A stretch of 64,000 nt of DNA, taken from contig CM069434.1 in NCBI GenBank assembly GCA_035610365.1, positions 123,746,895 to 123,810,894 on the forward strand, given 5' to 3'. Made by a program: the position numbers and the translations under genes. Each line of letters starts with the position of its first letter. The stretch's first letter is position 1. The notes beneath the pieces are model-generated. The model ran no database searches. It had not been told where the DNA came from and saw only the letters and a list, made by a program, of their open reading frames with translations. Below are positions 1 through 11,249 of the stretch, piece after piece. Source of the stretch: Aquatica leii. Its lineage: Eukaryota > Arthropoda > Insecta > Coleoptera > Lampyridae.

Positions 1-2
1 AA

Positions 3-720
3 GTTGTTGCTCTATTCACGGGCCTGCAATCAGGATTCAAAAAATATTGCTGTTTCCTTTGTGAATGGGATAGCCGAGTCCGAGATAAACATTACTTCGT
101 ACGGGACTGGCCTCTGCTAGAAAATCTTATTCCTGGTCAGAAAAATGTCGCTCACAATCCTTTGGTTCCGAAGGAAAATATTTACTTACCACCTTTACAC
201 ATCAAACTTGGATTGATCAAGTAGTTTGTGAAAGCAGTGGACAAGACAGGTAACGCATTTCAATTTTTGAAAACTAAATTTCCTCGTCTTAGCGAAGCTA
301 AAATCAAAGAAGGCGTTTTTGTTGGTCCCCAGATTAGACAACTCTTCCAAGATTCGACGTTTATTGAACACCTAAATCGAAAAAAAACGAGCTTGGCTTG
401 CATTTCAAAACGTTTGTAACAATTTTCTGAGTAACCACAAAAGTGAAGATTATGTCGCTCACGTCGAGGAACTGCTTTTAGCGGACATAGGATGTAACAT
501 GTCTCTTAAAGTTCACTTCCTTCACTCGCATCTGGACTTTTTGCCTGAAAATTTAGGAACAGTCTCAGATGAACACGGGGAACGGTTCCATCAAGACATC
601 GCTAAGCTGGAGAAGAGATTTTCAGAGAAGTGGAATGCAAGCATGTTGGCGGAGTACTGCTGGTTTTTGAAACGAGAGAGCTTTACCTCAGGGTATAAAA
701 GGAAAGCAAGCACCACGTAA
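3..720 (+). pseudogene. Fragment of a repeated transposon-associated protein
   Basis: Frame 3 is open from the window edge, through a cysteine pair (CCFLCEW), to a TAG at 222-224, and continues in the same frame to about 388. A one-base slip in an A-run there moves the rest to another frame (coding from 499, ending SGYKRKASTT at 720). The joined content (LHIKLGLIK, FVGPQIRQL, SDEHGERFHQDI, MLAEYCWFLKR) matches a protein family I recognise as present in many near-identical copies in arthropod and cnidarian genomes. I cannot name its transposon superfamily with certainty. The 5' part lies outside the window. One stop and one frameshift make it a pseudogene. The frames are seen directly; the family is recalled. 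Confidence 0.6.
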
Positions 721-1689
721 CGATGAATATCTTTTTATTTATTACTGTTTATAGCTAAAATAGTTCTTTTTCCCAATTTAATTAAATTCATGTTCATATA
801 TTTATTATTATAATAATTATTATAATTATTATTATCGTTCGATAAATAAATTATAATTAATTTATCAAAAAGTGGTAAAATTAGAGATTTTGGGCTCCCT
901 CGAAAATGGTGGGTGATGGAAGAAAATGGAAGACATATTTGGATTCAGTTCGTCATTTTACATAAGAATCACCCGGAATAGTGTCAGGGCTCGATAAAAA
1001 AAATTTTTTTTTAGAACAGTGTTATCACCCATTTATGCTCAAAACTTTAAAAATACTCGCAGATTCAATGCTGTGTATGGATGAACTGTACTATTTAAAG
1101 GGCGTTCTACCTTACAACAATATAATCCTAAGCAGTCTAATAAATAAGACTACAATATATTCGTTTTATGTGATGTAAAACATCGGGTTTGTCATTTTGA
1201 TGTTTATACCTGCAAACTTGTGGTTGGATAAAGGACTCAAATGCAAGCAGTAACCTTGTTTTGAATTTGTTAACTGTTAATCCTAAAAATTAGATTCATT
1301 TATTATATTATGGTAACTGGTTTTCCTTCTCGGCTTTTATGGCACATTTACAACAAATGGAATTGGTTCATTGGGTTGTAAGAAGCAATAGAATTCCTAA
1401 TATACAACAACGCGGTGATTCAGAAATGAAAAAAGATGAACGAGAGACATACGAGAAATTTTTCAATCATAGATAATAGTTGCAGTTAAAATTGTCAGTT
1501 GCTTTGACAATTAGTCTGTCACATTTGACATAAGAAGAGATCAGATAGGACAGATAGGTTTATGACACCTTTGTCATTTGACAACATGGTTCTTCTACGC
1601 CCAATGTGTTTCTATATGATTTAAACTCAATTTATCAAAGTGTTCGTTTTACTATGGAATTAGAAAGGAACTAATTTTTACCATTTTTT
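721..1689. other. AT-rich stretch without recognised genes
   Basis: It includes a low-complexity TTA/ATT tract at about 780-860. Short open frames show no family I recognise and I see no transposon termini. Confidence 0.5.
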
Positions 1690-2296
1690 GACATTTTAGT
1701 TAATCGAAATAAAGATGATTCATTATCACATTCAGTTTATCGAAAACCTACCCATACAGATAAATGTTTACATGAATCGTTTTATCATCACCTTTCTCAG
1801 AAATTATTAGTAGAGAATTCTTTAGTCTACAGAGCTATTTCTTTAAGTCAACCCCAAAATCTTCAAAAATAGTGAAATCATCTAACCAAGGTGTTAGTCG
1901 CAAACAATTACAATAGAAAAAGTATTAAACAATCTATTACAAAGTTTACGTCTGTGAAATCAAGAGTAACTGCTTAATTTAGGTCTCAACCAGCGTCTAT
2001 CGCTTATCTACTCTATGTCAAAGGTGCCACGACCGTATAGAAAAAATAATGTCTAAAGACAACATTGTTACTCTTTCTACTCTTCCTAAATAGGGTCAAC
2101 TCGTAAATTCGGAGAAGAGCGTTATTCCTTTTCATTCTGGCAGCGTTTATAGCATTCTTTGCTCTTGTGGTTGTGCATACATAGAAGAAATAGGTAGAAG
2201 CGTAGGAATTCGTATTAAGAAGCATCAAAAATATCGTTGTCTTAAACAATTTTTGAAGTCCGCGGTGACGAAACATGTGCTAGAAACGAATCATTA
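1690..2296 (+). pseudogene. Penelope-like element remnant (RT tail and GIY-YIG)
   Basis: Translation shows the Penelope signature VYRKPTHTDK at about 1735-1765, followed by LVYRAISLS. After a gap comes a YVKGAT-like segment near 2015 and then a GIY-YIG endonuclease-like region (SVYSILCSCGCAYIEEIGRS, about 2145-2205). Stops and indels break it into pieces and no catalytic RT motif is left. It is a 5'-truncated, decayed Penelope-like (PLE) copy, more degraded than the pair at 39.3-42.7 kb. The motifs are seen directly; the assignment rests on the known RT plus GIY-YIG architecture of PLEs. Confidence 0.7.
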
Positions 2297-2462
2297 AATT
2301 ATGTTTAGAAAACACTAAAATGTTGAAGAGTGTTTCTAATTACTATAAGCAAAAAATTAGGAAATTAATTAAAATAAATAAAAATCTTTTCAATATTAAC
2401 CGAAATTCTAGTTTTTCTTTACCGGAGATTTAGAAACCAGTTTTATCAATTGGAAGCCGGTC

Positions 2463-2498
2463 TATAAAAGCGAGACGTCACGGCGCAATCAATCAGTT
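2463..2498 (+). promoter_or_regulatory. Candidate core promoter (TATA plus initiator)
   Basis: TATAAAA at 2463-2469 is followed 32 nt later (T to +1 A) by the arthropod-type initiator TCAGTT at 2493-2498. The local sequence is more GC-rich than its surroundings. It could be a relic LTR promoter, since no convincing gene follows. The motif pair is seen; the function is inferred. Confidence 0.35.
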
Positions 2499-2499
2499 T

Positions 2500-4861
2500 G
2501 TTCCGGACTCAAAAGATGTTTACTGGGACGTGTGATGAAAGCTCAGCTTGTGTGACAACGACAATACGGGAATTATCGAGAATGGAAAATTGTATTATAA
2601 ATGGACTCGTGGAAACCTGAATTCTACTTTAAGTTTTATATTCGTAACGTGACGTAGATTGAAAAAAAATCGGACAGTAGTACTATTGGGAAAAAACTTC
2701 ATTCTAATTAAATTTTTTATGCAATTTACATTTGTTAAATCACAAGCATGGTTTGTTCAGTGTGAAAATAATGTGGCAAAAATTTTTTTTCTGTTTTCAT
2801 GTTTGCAATTTCTACATACTTTTTACAAAATATCAAACCCAATTTTTGTTTTTTCATTTCATTATTTTTATTTATTGAATAGTTTCTTTTGCATTTAGAT
2901 GTTTAATTTTTAAACATTTCTTCTTTATGGTGTGCATTGTTTTTCATAAAATAATGTTGACATCAAAGCTCTTGATTCAATTTAGTCGAGTGTCTTAGCT
3001 GCACAGCTGCCGTCACATCTTGTGCCCTCCAAACATAACTATTCTGGAAAACCATTCTATTTCCATTTCTCACCATTTTAAATAAACTATTTTCTGAATA
3101 GATTTTTAAATTTATTGGTTTTTTCAACGACTTTATTTGTTTACTGTCACAACATTTTTGGTCCTTAAGTAATTTGTTGTAAGTAATTACTAAACTACAA
3201 GACATACATACATACGCTGAGCTTAAAATTATAACAATTTGTAAGTACTAATAGAAACTAATACTCGTTAATATGCACTAAATATCTTGTATACTAAAAG
3301 ACGGACTAACATGTTTGGAAGATAGTATCAGACGATATCTGTCTATCTTTTTATTTTAATAATCGAAATTAATGCATAAAATTTAAATACCGTTTTACTA
3401 CCAGGAACAGTATTAAGTACATACAAAGTTTACATGTTATTAAAGAAATTGTGCTAAAGTACTATAAAAGGAACGCGATTTTAAATAAAGTAATTATAAA
3501 TTTGTTTCACATGCATGGAATATGAACGTGGTATTTTGCAGTATCGACACTTACATAAATACAACAATGAAATGACGAACATAAAAGATATCTTACAATT
3601 CATTCTCATATCAAAACGTGGATCTTTTCCAATCGTGACATCACGTGCTCATAGCAATTGTCTTGATATACATTTCAAATGCAACTCGAGTGCAGCGACA
3701 ATTTTTAAAGAGTTCCGTTGCAATTTATTATATCATTACGTTGGCAGCTGTGGGAAAGGGTTTAGTGCTAACAGCCACTTGTAGGTCATAAATGATAAAT
3801 TGATAACAATTTCAGTAGGCTATACTGAGTATTTCTTTTTGTTTTAAGCGTTTTCATTAGCTTGCGTAGTTAAGCGTTATTTATTGTGACCGGTTTCGCT
3901 TTCGAATCAATCGAACTAAAATATGAAACAACGTGTATAACAGCAACTGGCTTTACTATATAAGGTTCACTTTTAAACATAAAATATTGACAAAAAGGGT
4001 GGATACTTGTATAATAATTTCTTTTGGTACGTTTAAAATGCGGTGTTTACTTTTTCTAAGGTTTTTAACTGATGTTTGTCTCTCACTTTTAAACGCAAAC
4101 AGTAGCCTGCACAAGAAGTTTTATGGTAAGTAATTTAATTTTATGTAATAAAACGTGTAATAGTTAGTAGTTTAAAATAATTTATTATTATCTAGACCTA
4201 CAGCAATTTGTTCTTTAAAATAAGAATTTTAATAATAAGGTCTCTTGTTATTGTTCAAAACATTTATATAACAACAGCGTATATACAATCAAATAACTCT
4301 TCACACAATTTACTGTGTGTGTCAAGTGAAAACACTTTAAGTGAAAATTAGATTCTTATAGAAAAAACATTTTCAACGTACTTAATTCAACTCTGTAATA
4401 ACTTGCTTTGACACTAACAGTAAAAATAAATAAAATAAGACTACAAAGACGAACTGTGGTAGCTTTTGTCATTGAACTACACTAAGTAGAAAATAAAAAT
4501 ACGTTTTAAAACTGAACGGCAACACCAACGTTAAGAAAATTCTAGCGTTCATAATAACGCCGATGATAAATAATATCAATTCAAAAGTTTTTCTACAAAT
4601 CATTTAGAATAAGTAAAAAAAATTACTAAACGTCATTTTGTTAGTTATAATTTTTGTTGTAATTTTGTACTTATAAATGTATTTTTTAAAATTTTGATTA
4701 TTCTTTAAGTTTTTTTTTACTGTTTTACGCGTTTGGTTTTTTGCCATTGCATTTTTTTTTTCTATGTTTATGACTTGTTTTTTGAATAGGTTATCCAGAT
4801 TTTCTAATATTTTATTAGTTTTCTTTTTATTACATCATCACCCAGCCTCTTTTGTTCCGCT
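2500..4861. other. Unannotated AT-rich interval
   Basis: I see no protein family. A short open frame from 4039 starts with a hydrophobic, signal-like stretch and runs into a good splice-donor-like sequence (GGTAAGT at about 4125). With no homology it cannot be called an exon. Confidence 0.45.
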
Positions 4862-4878
4862 AGTCCATACAGGAAACC

Positions 4879-5168
4879 CCAGAGTTAGACAACGGGGCCA
4901 GACCTGGGCCAGTACTGGGAAACCTAAGTTTGGCGTACCTGTATTGGCCCAGACTTGGCCCAGGACTGGGTAGCTTAGCCTCGGCCATTCCATGAGGGCC
5001 CAAACTTGGGCCTAGATTGGTTGACCCAGCTTCGGCCATGCAAGTTATTAGCCAAGCTTGGCCCAAGCTTGTATAACCCATCCTTGGCCATTCCATGAGA
5101 ATCCAAGTTTGGCCCAAGCTTAGTTCAAGACTGGTTGACCCAGCCTTAGCCAAGACTGGATTATCCAA
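4879..5168. repeat. Left GGCCCA-rich subterminal array
   Basis: About a dozen irregular monomers built around TTGGCCCAAG/CCAGTACTGGG. Many are palindromic and are spaced by 20-40 bp. The array sits just inside the left terminal inverted repeat. Confidence 0.7.
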
Positions 5169-5930
5169 GAAAATAGCAATAATAATTTTATTTCAATGTT
5201 AAAAATTTAAAAAAATTGGTTAATAAGTTGAGTTATGATAATATCGAAAGTGTAGAATTGAAACTCGAGCCGTTCGGTTACGTATGGCGAGATTCGGGTA
5301 TTTTCATTTAGCGCAGCCGCCATCCTTGTTTACATCATCTGTTAGTTTGCTAGAGTAGTAAAGGTGATGAATCAAATCTCCGAGATTCAGTTATACAGTC
5401 ATTGAATGTTAGTACGTTTTAACTAAAAGGAAAAAACCTTCAAATATGATTTCTTTTGTTTACTCCGCAATTATCACGAGGCGAGGCTACTAAAAGTAAT
5501 TATGTCTGATTCTTACCTTAGAGTTTAAAGATGGCGTGCGTTAAATAAACCAAAAAAGTTTTGAATAAAAAAACTAATTTAGATGTTAACCGGCAAAGTT
5601 TAAATAATCAAAGTGTAAACATCAGCTGTGTGAGTGACGTTAATGACCCTAGTGATACAAAAAACCAAAAAATATCAAACAAAAGGTGCCAAAATGAGTT
5701 GAACTTGAATGTAAACTAGTGATGGAGAATAATAACTGTACTAGCTAAATGTTAATATAATTTAAGACGAGATCTAAATAGTAATTAAAAAACTTTATGT
5801 AATTTAAATAGTACATGATACAAGTAATAACAATAAAGTGTAAATACGTTCATACAATTATTTATTCCATTGTTTTATTAATGTTTAATTCTTGGCATTT
5901 AATTATGAGCTAGTTTTAGGAATTAAGCGT

Positions 5931-6165
5931 GGCCCAGTACTGGCAACTAAACATGGCCCAGGTCTGGCAACTGAGCATGGCCCAGGTCTGGCAACTGAGC
6001 ATGGTCCAGGTCTGGCAACTGAGCATGACCCAGGCCTAGCGACCAGGACTGGGCCATGGTTATCATTCCAGACTTTTTCCAAAGCTGGCCCAAGCCTGGC
6101 CTATAGGCTTGGCCCAGGCTTGTACAGACTTGGGCCAAGCCTGAACCAAGCCTGGGCCTATGGTA
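5931..6165. repeat. Right GGCCCA-rich subterminal array with 24-bp units
   Basis: Four tandem 24-bp units built on CATGGCCCAGGTCTGGCAAC lie at about 5950-6045. They are followed by variant units with GGCCCAAGCCTGG. A 24-bp period is eight codons, which is why the array is open in several frames; it does not look coding. Confidence 0.75.
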
Positions 6166-6355
6166 CTTTCCTCTATGGGATACTGCTCAACTTTTAAAGA
6201 CTTTAAACTTTTTTCTTTCTTTAACGTTTTTTTTTCGAACTCGCGCGGAGTGCGGACGTGTTTATGTGTGCTCGGAAAGTAGTGATTAAATTAAGTTGAA
6301 AAATTAATTAAAACTGGTAAAGCCCTAAAGGGCATTACTAGAATAAACTATAAAT

Positions 6356-7492
6356 ATGTCTAAAGCAGCAAGCTGTGCAAAATGTAATGCGGACTTAGTT
6401 AAAAGTGATAAAATTGTTTGTTGTGCAGGGGTTTGTGATAGGATGTATCACTACAAATGTGGTAACATTACTACCGACGAATACGGTCTATTGATGGCTA
6501 AACGTAATTTTGGTTGGTTTTGTGAACACTGTGTAGATAGAAAAAGTTACATGGCAATTATCTTGGATGGTATGAAAGCATTAAAACAACTGAAGGATGG
6601 TGTCCATAAGCAGAATGAAAAGATTGATAATGTTAATCAACAACTCATAGTAAATCAAGATAAAATAAAAAGTGACATAACTGAAATAATTGAAGAACGG
6701 TCACAACCAACATATGCCGATAAATTGAAATTAAAGAAACATGAACCAGCTATAATAATAAAACCGAAAAACGTAGAACAGAAAAGTGTGGATACAAAGA
6801 ATGACATTAAGAAATGTATTGACCCTACGGATATGAATATAACCGGAATACGACCGGTAAGTAATGGTGGTATACTTATTGAATGTAAAAATAAGGATGA
6901 TGTATGTAAGTTAAAAGAGAAAGCGGAAACTAAGATGGGAGAATCCTACAAAATACAATTGCCAAAGAAAAAGTTGCCAAGAATAAAAATAGTTGGATTG
7001 TCTGAAAATTTGCCACCGGAAATAATCGAGGAAAAAATTAAAATGCAGAACAGTCATATAAATTCGGAGAAATCGTCTTTAAAGATTGTACACACAAAAG
7101 AAGGTAGAAATCGGAAAAGTTATATAGCTTATGCGGAAGTAAATGCATACACGTATCGGGCTATAATGAAAGAAGAAAAGATAAACGTAGGTTGGGATAG
7201 ATGCATAGTATATGATGCTATTGAAATTAGAAGATGCTATCGATGTAATGGATTTAACCATAAAGCCTCGGAGTGTAAAGCACAAAAAGCTTGTCCAAAA
7301 TGTGCTGGCTCACATGGGTTGCAAGAATGTACTGTTGATGGAGAAGAAAATCACAAATGTTCGAATTGTATTCAAATGGCCGAAAAATTAAAAATGAAAC
7401 TGGACATTAACCATCCTGTCTGGAGTCAAGAATGTGCAGTATTTAAACGAAAAATGGAAATGGAAAGAAAGAAGATTGATTTTTTAGAATAA
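6356..7492 (+). CDS. LINE ORF1 protein, PHD finger plus zinc knuckles
   Basis: This 378-residue protein starts at the ATG at 6356. Residues 7-60 hold a PHD-like Cys/His cluster (CAKCNADL, CDRMYHYKC, WFCEHC). A lysine-rich, probably coiled segment follows. The C-terminal part has a CCHC knuckle (CYRCNGFNHKASEC) and a second one (CPKCAGSHGLQEC). This is the nucleic-acid-binding, Gag-like ORF1 of LINEs in the CR1/jockey/I group, which packages element RNA. The ORF is uninterrupted. Its TAA at 7490-7492 lies just before ORF2. Confidence 0.85.
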   Translation: MSKAASCAKCNADLVKSDKIVCCAGVCDRMYHYKCGNITTDEYGLLMAKRNFGWFCEHCVDRKSYMAIILDGMKALKQLKDGVHKQNEKIDNVNQQLIVNQDKIKSDITEIIEERSQPTYADKLKLKKHEPAIIIKPKNVEQKSVDTKNDIKKCIDPTDMNITGIRPVSNGGILIECKNKDDVCKLKEKAETKMGESYKIQLPKKKLPRIKIVGLSENLPPEIIEEKIKMQNSHINSEKSSLKIVHTKEGRNRKSYIAYAEVNAYTYRAIMKEEKINVGWDRCIVYDAIEIRRCYRCNGFNHKASECKAQKACPKCAGSHGLQECTVDGEENHKCSNCIQMAEKLKMKLDINHPVWSQECAVFKRKMEMERKKIDFLE

Positions 7493-7518
7493 GTAAACAA
7501 GGTGCGAACATATTATAT

Positions 7519-8601
7519 TTGAATGCACAAAGCATGCTAAAACACTTCCAAGAACTGGAAATCTTAATTCAAGATAGGAAACCAAATTTGTTATTATTAA
7601 GTGAAACTCGTGTAACTGAAGACATACAAGACTGTGAAATTAATTTTTCAGAATATGTATTAATTCGGTGTAATTCACAAACGAGAAGAACTGGAGGGGT
7701 TGTAATAGTTATAAGCAAAAAAATCCGATATACTGTAATCTCTAATTTTGCATTAGAAAATAACTATTGGTTAATATGTATCAAAATAATAGGAGGATTT
7801 CAAACAGGATACTATACAGTGCTATATCACTCGCCAAGTGCAAGTAATGCTACTTTTATAGAACATTTTGAAAAGTGGTGTGAAGATACAATTCCGGATA
7901 ACAGTCGACATATAGGGGATTTTAACATAGATGTATCCAAACAAAGTTTTTATGGGTCGAAATTAATACAAGTTATTAGAAGCTTAGGGATGAAACAAAT
8001 TGTAGACGAATTTACGCGTACAACAGAAAATAGCCGTACAATAGTTGACCTAGTAATTACAAATGTAAATGAATTAAGATCTGTTGTATTAAATGAACCA
8101 AAAATAACTGACCATGATATAATAGAAATAAATTTAGGTACATTGCATAATAAGATGGATTACAAAATAAAAACAATAAATTGCTATAAAAAATATTCAA
8201 AACAAAACCTACTTAATGTACTGAGCCATCACAATTGGAATATGCAAAATCGACAGATGGATCAAATAGCAAATGACATAGTTCAAACGCTTTGTTATGC
8301 AGTAAATGACCTAATTATAAAGAAAACTATAAAAACACGAACGAATAACACTTGGTTTACAATGGACTTACGTAATCTCCAAAACGAAAGGGACAGGCTT
8401 TATAAAATTGCTAAATTAAGGGGAAATGAAAATGACTGGATGCTTTACAAAAACACAAGAAATAATTTTAGTAACAAAATTAAGATAAGCAAAAATAAAT
8501 ATTACGTAAATAAAATACAGCAAAATAGCGGACAACCTCAAAATATGTGGAGAATCATTAAACATTTAATCAATGGAAAAAAAATGAACCAAAAAATATA
8601 A
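7519..8601 (+). CDS. LINE ORF2, endonuclease part
   Basis: This part of ORF2 codes the apurinic-type endonuclease (LNAQSM at the start, LLLLSETRV, GGVVIVI, HIGDFNID). It would nick target DNA to prime reverse transcription. The frame is open from 7480 but has no ATG before 7534, so ORF2 probably starts by reinitiation or readthrough near the ORF1 stop. It ends early at 8599-8601 because of a one-base slip in the eight-A run at 8577-8584; the RT half continues in the next frame. Confidence 0.8.
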   Translation: MNAQSMLKHFQELEILIQDRKPNLLLLSETRVTEDIQDCEINFSEYVLIRCNSQTRRTGGVVIVISKKIRYTVISNFALENNYWLICIKIIGGFQTGYYTVLYHSPSASNATFIEHFEKWCEDTIPDNSRHIGDFNIDVSKQSFYGSKLIQVIRSLGMKQIVDEFTRTTENSRTIVDLVITNVNELRSVVLNEPKITDHDIIEINLGTLHNKMDYKIKTINCYKKYSKQNLLNVLSHHNWNMQNRQMDQIANDIVQTLCYAVNDLIIKKTIKTRTNNTWFTMDLRNLQNERDRLYKIAKLRGNENDWMLYKNTRNNFSNKIKISKNKYYVNKIQQNSGQPQNMWRIIKHLINGKKMNQKI

Positions 8602-10280
8602 TATTTGACGAAGTAGAAATTGATAACTTAGAAGAAATATCAAATAAATTTAACAAATATTTTGTAAGCAGCATTATGCAAATAAATAATAGTATAATCC
8701 AGCCCCCAGCAAACTTCAAAGAGGCCCCAATATTAAAACCAATCATTAATTTCAAATTTAAGCAAATTAATTTATCGGATCTGAAGAAAATCATAAGTAA
8801 TATTAAGAGAAAAGGAGGAACGGATCACATTACAAAACAAGTTATTACAGATGCATTGCCAGAAATTGGTAATGCAATGGTAGACCTAATAAACAAATCT
8901 TTAATAAGTGGAAAATTTCCTAATTGTTGGAAGCAATCCAAAGTCATACCAACGCCTAAAATTAAAAATACAAAAAGATGCGAAGAATTTCGACCTATCA
9001 ATATTTTACCAGTGTACGAACAAATACTAGAATCAGTTGTTAAGGAACAATTACAGTGCTTTCTAGAACAAAATAATATAATTAGTGAAAATCAATCGGG
9101 CTTTCGAAGTAAACACTCGTGTGAAACAGCATTAAATCTCGTGCTGACAAAATGGAAATCCGAAATCGACGAGGGTAATAGTGTAGTAGCAGTGTTTTTA
9201 GACTATAAAAGAGCCTTTGAAACTATCGACAGAGGAAGACTTATAAATAAACTTTACCAATATGGAATAAGAAGCACCGAACTTCAATGGTTCGAAACTT
9301 ACTTGGAATCTCGTACTCAGACCACTACGTACCAAAATTACGAATCTATTCCAATTCAAAATAATTTAGGTGTACCTCAAGGATCAGTTTTAGGCCCATT
9401 GCTTTTCTTAATTTACATTAATGATTTAGAACTTAACCTTAAGTGCTGTAATATTAATTTGTTTGCGGACGATACCCTGGTATCAATTACTGATAAAAAT
9501 GTACATTCAGCTATTATAAAGCTAAACTCAGAATTAGAAATTATTGCAAATTGGTTACAAACAAACAAATTAAAATTAAATGTGCTGAAAAGTAAGACAA
9601 TGGTAATATCAAATATTAATGTTGACACAACAAAAATAAAAATTGAAAATATAGAATTAGAACAGGTTGAACAAATTAAATATTTAGGAATTGTGATTGA
9701 TCAGAATCTAAATTTTAGAAGCCACGTAAATTATGTAATAAAAAAAGTAGCAAATAAGATTAGCCTATTAGGAAGAATATCTAATAAATTGACGATTAAT
9801 GCAAGAATTACTGTTTATAAAACAATTATTGCACCATATTTTGATTTTTGCAGTAGTATATTTTTAATGTGTTACGAAGTCGACTTAAAACGGTTACAGA
9901 AACAACAAAATAGAGCTATGCGGATTATATTACATTGTTCAAAATATACCAAAATCACAGTAATGTTAGATTGTTTACAATGGTTAAGTGTGAAACAGCG
10001 GATATATTTCAATTCATTAATGTTGGTATACAAAATAATTAATGATTTGCTTCTAAACTACATGTCAAAATTAGTGATACGTAACTATGAAATACATTCA
10101 TATAACACGAGAAGTCGATGTGATTTCAGATTGCCAAAATTTTCAAAATCAAAGTCACAAAATTCTCTTATGTACAAAGGTCTGAAATTATATAATGACT
10201 TACCAGATGAAATTAAGCACGAGCAAAATATTTATAAATTTAAAAAAGGTCTGAGTGATTATGTTAAGAATAAATTTTAA
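8583..10280 (+). CDS. LINE ORF2, reverse transcriptase part (frame-shifted)
   Basis: Reverse transcriptase of about 560 residues. Visible motifs are FRPINILPV, SGFRSKHSCETAL, VFLDYKRAFETID, the GVPQGSVLGPLLFLIYIND block and the catalytic LFADDTLVS (about 9460-9490). They are followed by a connection region and a C-terminal HSYNTRSR segment usual in this LINE group. The frame joins the endonuclease across the eight-A run at 8577-8584, and the first ATG downstream is at 8676. Everything else is open, so a single indel separates this copy from an intact ORF2. Confidence 0.85.
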   Translation, partial: NEPKNIIFDEVEIDNLEEISNKFNKYFVSSIMQINNSIIQPPANFKEAPILKPIINFKFKQINLSDLKKIISNIKRKGGTDHITKQVITDALPEIGNAMVDLINKSLISGKFPNCWKQSKVIPTPKIKNTKRCEEFRPINILPVYEQILESVVKEQLQCFLEQNNIISENQSGFRSKHSCETALNLVLTKWKSEIDEGNSVVAVFLDYKRAFETIDRGRLINKLYQYGIRSTELQWFETYLESRTQTTTYQNYESIPIQNNLGVPQGSVLGPLLFLIYINDLELNLKCCNINLFADDTLVSITDKNVHSAIIKLNSELEIIANWLQTNKLKLNVLKSKTMVISNINVDTTKIKIENIELEQVEQIKYLGIVIDQNLNFRSHVNYVIKKVANKISLLGRISNKLTINARITVYKTIIAPYFDFCSSIFLMCYEVDLKRLQKQQNRAMRIILHCSKYTKITVMLDCLQWLSVKQRIYFNSLMLVYKIINDLLLNYMSKLVIRNYEIHSYNTRSRCDFRLPKFSKSKSQNSLMYKGLKLYNDLPDEIKHEQNIYKFKKGLSDYVKNKF

Positions 10281-10371
10281 GCAAAAATTAGTATTAATAG
10301 AAATATGTTACGATTTATGTTAAATTAGTATATCTTTACTAAATAAACACTTACTTACTTTAAAAAAAAAA

Positions 10372-11249
10372 ACGAATTGATAAATTTCCATAAATTTGAA
10401 TGTGCTGCATTTAGGATAGACGTAAAACTGTTGTGCCGTACTTTGACAGAATTATTTGTTTGTCGTATATCATCCTGTATAAATTCAAAGCAATTCTAAA
10501 GATTTCTTGAAAATTGAGGTTGCCTCCTTTGATGTCGTCGCTCCAAATGACTTATCCACATATCTTCAAAATAATTTATGAATGGTGTTAGCAACGTTTC
10601 ATTTTGTGTGTAAAATTTTCTGTCCAATACATCTTCGAACGTTGCAACAACATTTTCCTTGGGTACGAATGCAAGAGGAGCCAGTTGTCGTAGTTGTTGA
10701 GTAAAATTTGCTGTATAATCTTGTTGCAATCCTGTACGTTGCATGTTTCTTCACAAACATTGGGCAAAATAAAAGAAACAGGCACGGATTCTAACTTAGG
10801 AAACTCTTCTTCTATAGCATTAATGGCGGCTCTTTCAAAATCCACCATTATTGTTGCAGATCGTAAACCTGTTCTTAAGGTTTTTAATTCTTGGAAGAGT
10901 CGAGCGTATGTTCCCTTGATATTGAGAAGAAGAGCATATACGGTCGGTACAACGTTGGCATACTTACGCCATAAATTTTATACAGCTGACCAAATAATTC
11001 TCTATAAAAGTTAAATTTTTTTCGGTAAAAAATATTAAAATTCTTTGTTTGTTTGGACCAGTATCGAATAAAAGAAATGGTTTGCCATTGCTGTTTCTGG
11101 TGTAACAACGAATAACAAGTTCGGTTAAATTTATAGGATTTGCCGGAATACCTTCCGTGTGTGTTAAATAATTCGCTTTATGGGTACAATAGAAAGTAAC
11201 TGCCCAGTTGTACTCAAAGAAACTTCTTGAGAAGTATTAGCTATTATAG
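10372..11249 (-). pseudogene. FLYWCH-MULE transposase remnant, catalytic part
   Basis: The minus strand reads, in shifting frames, SNGKPFLLFDTG at about 11075, a FSISREHTLDSSKNL segment near 10910, MVDFERAAINAIEEEFPKL near 10830, and QLRQLAPLAFVPKENV / LINYFEDMW at 10500-10700. It ends with RQTNNSV...LWKFI next to the LINE tail. This order matches the MULE transposase domain of arthropod FLYWCH-type Mutator-like elements. Several frameshifts disable it. Two later insertions cut it: the LINE at its 3' side, and the Ty3/gypsy element at 11250 on its 5' side. The FLYWCH part lies beyond the gypsy at 19826-20025. Confidence 0.75.

Larger units (their letters stand above)
4862..6184. mobile_element. 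Non-coding element with TIRs and GGCCCA subterminal arrays
   Basis: The left end (AGTCCATACAGGAAAC, from 4862) matches the reverse complement of the right end (GTACTTTCCTCTATGGGATACT, to 6184) apart from small gaps. Just inside each end lies a degenerate tandem array rich in GGCCCA/TGGGCC. The central 5170-5900 part is AT-rich and has no recognisable ORF. The triplet GCT flanks both ends (4859-4861 and 6185-6187), which could be a target-site duplication. This looks like a non-autonomous DNA transposon with subterminal repeats; the superfamily is unknown to me. Confidence 0.5.
6226..10371 (+). mobile_element. Near-full-length LINE (CR1/jockey-like)
   Basis: It has a 5' UTR of about 130 bp, ORF1 with PHD and CCHC zinc motifs, ORF2 with AP endonuclease and reverse transcriptase, and a 3' end of ACTT repeats followed by an A-run at about 10361-10371. 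The sequence right after the A-run is the 3' continuation of a MULE transposase reading frame, so the LINE inserted into that element. The 5' limit is approximate and I could not confirm a target-site duplication. Confidence 0.8.

Noticed and set aside
4039-4131. Possible first exon with signal peptide and GGTAAGT donor
   Set aside because: Hydrophobic start and donor are suggestive, but there is no homology, no next exon and no start context strong enough to support it.
4860-5168. Minus-strand frame of about 100 residues rich in Gly/Pro/Trp
   Set aside because: It is the translation of the GGCCCA tandem array; several frames are open because the units lack stops.
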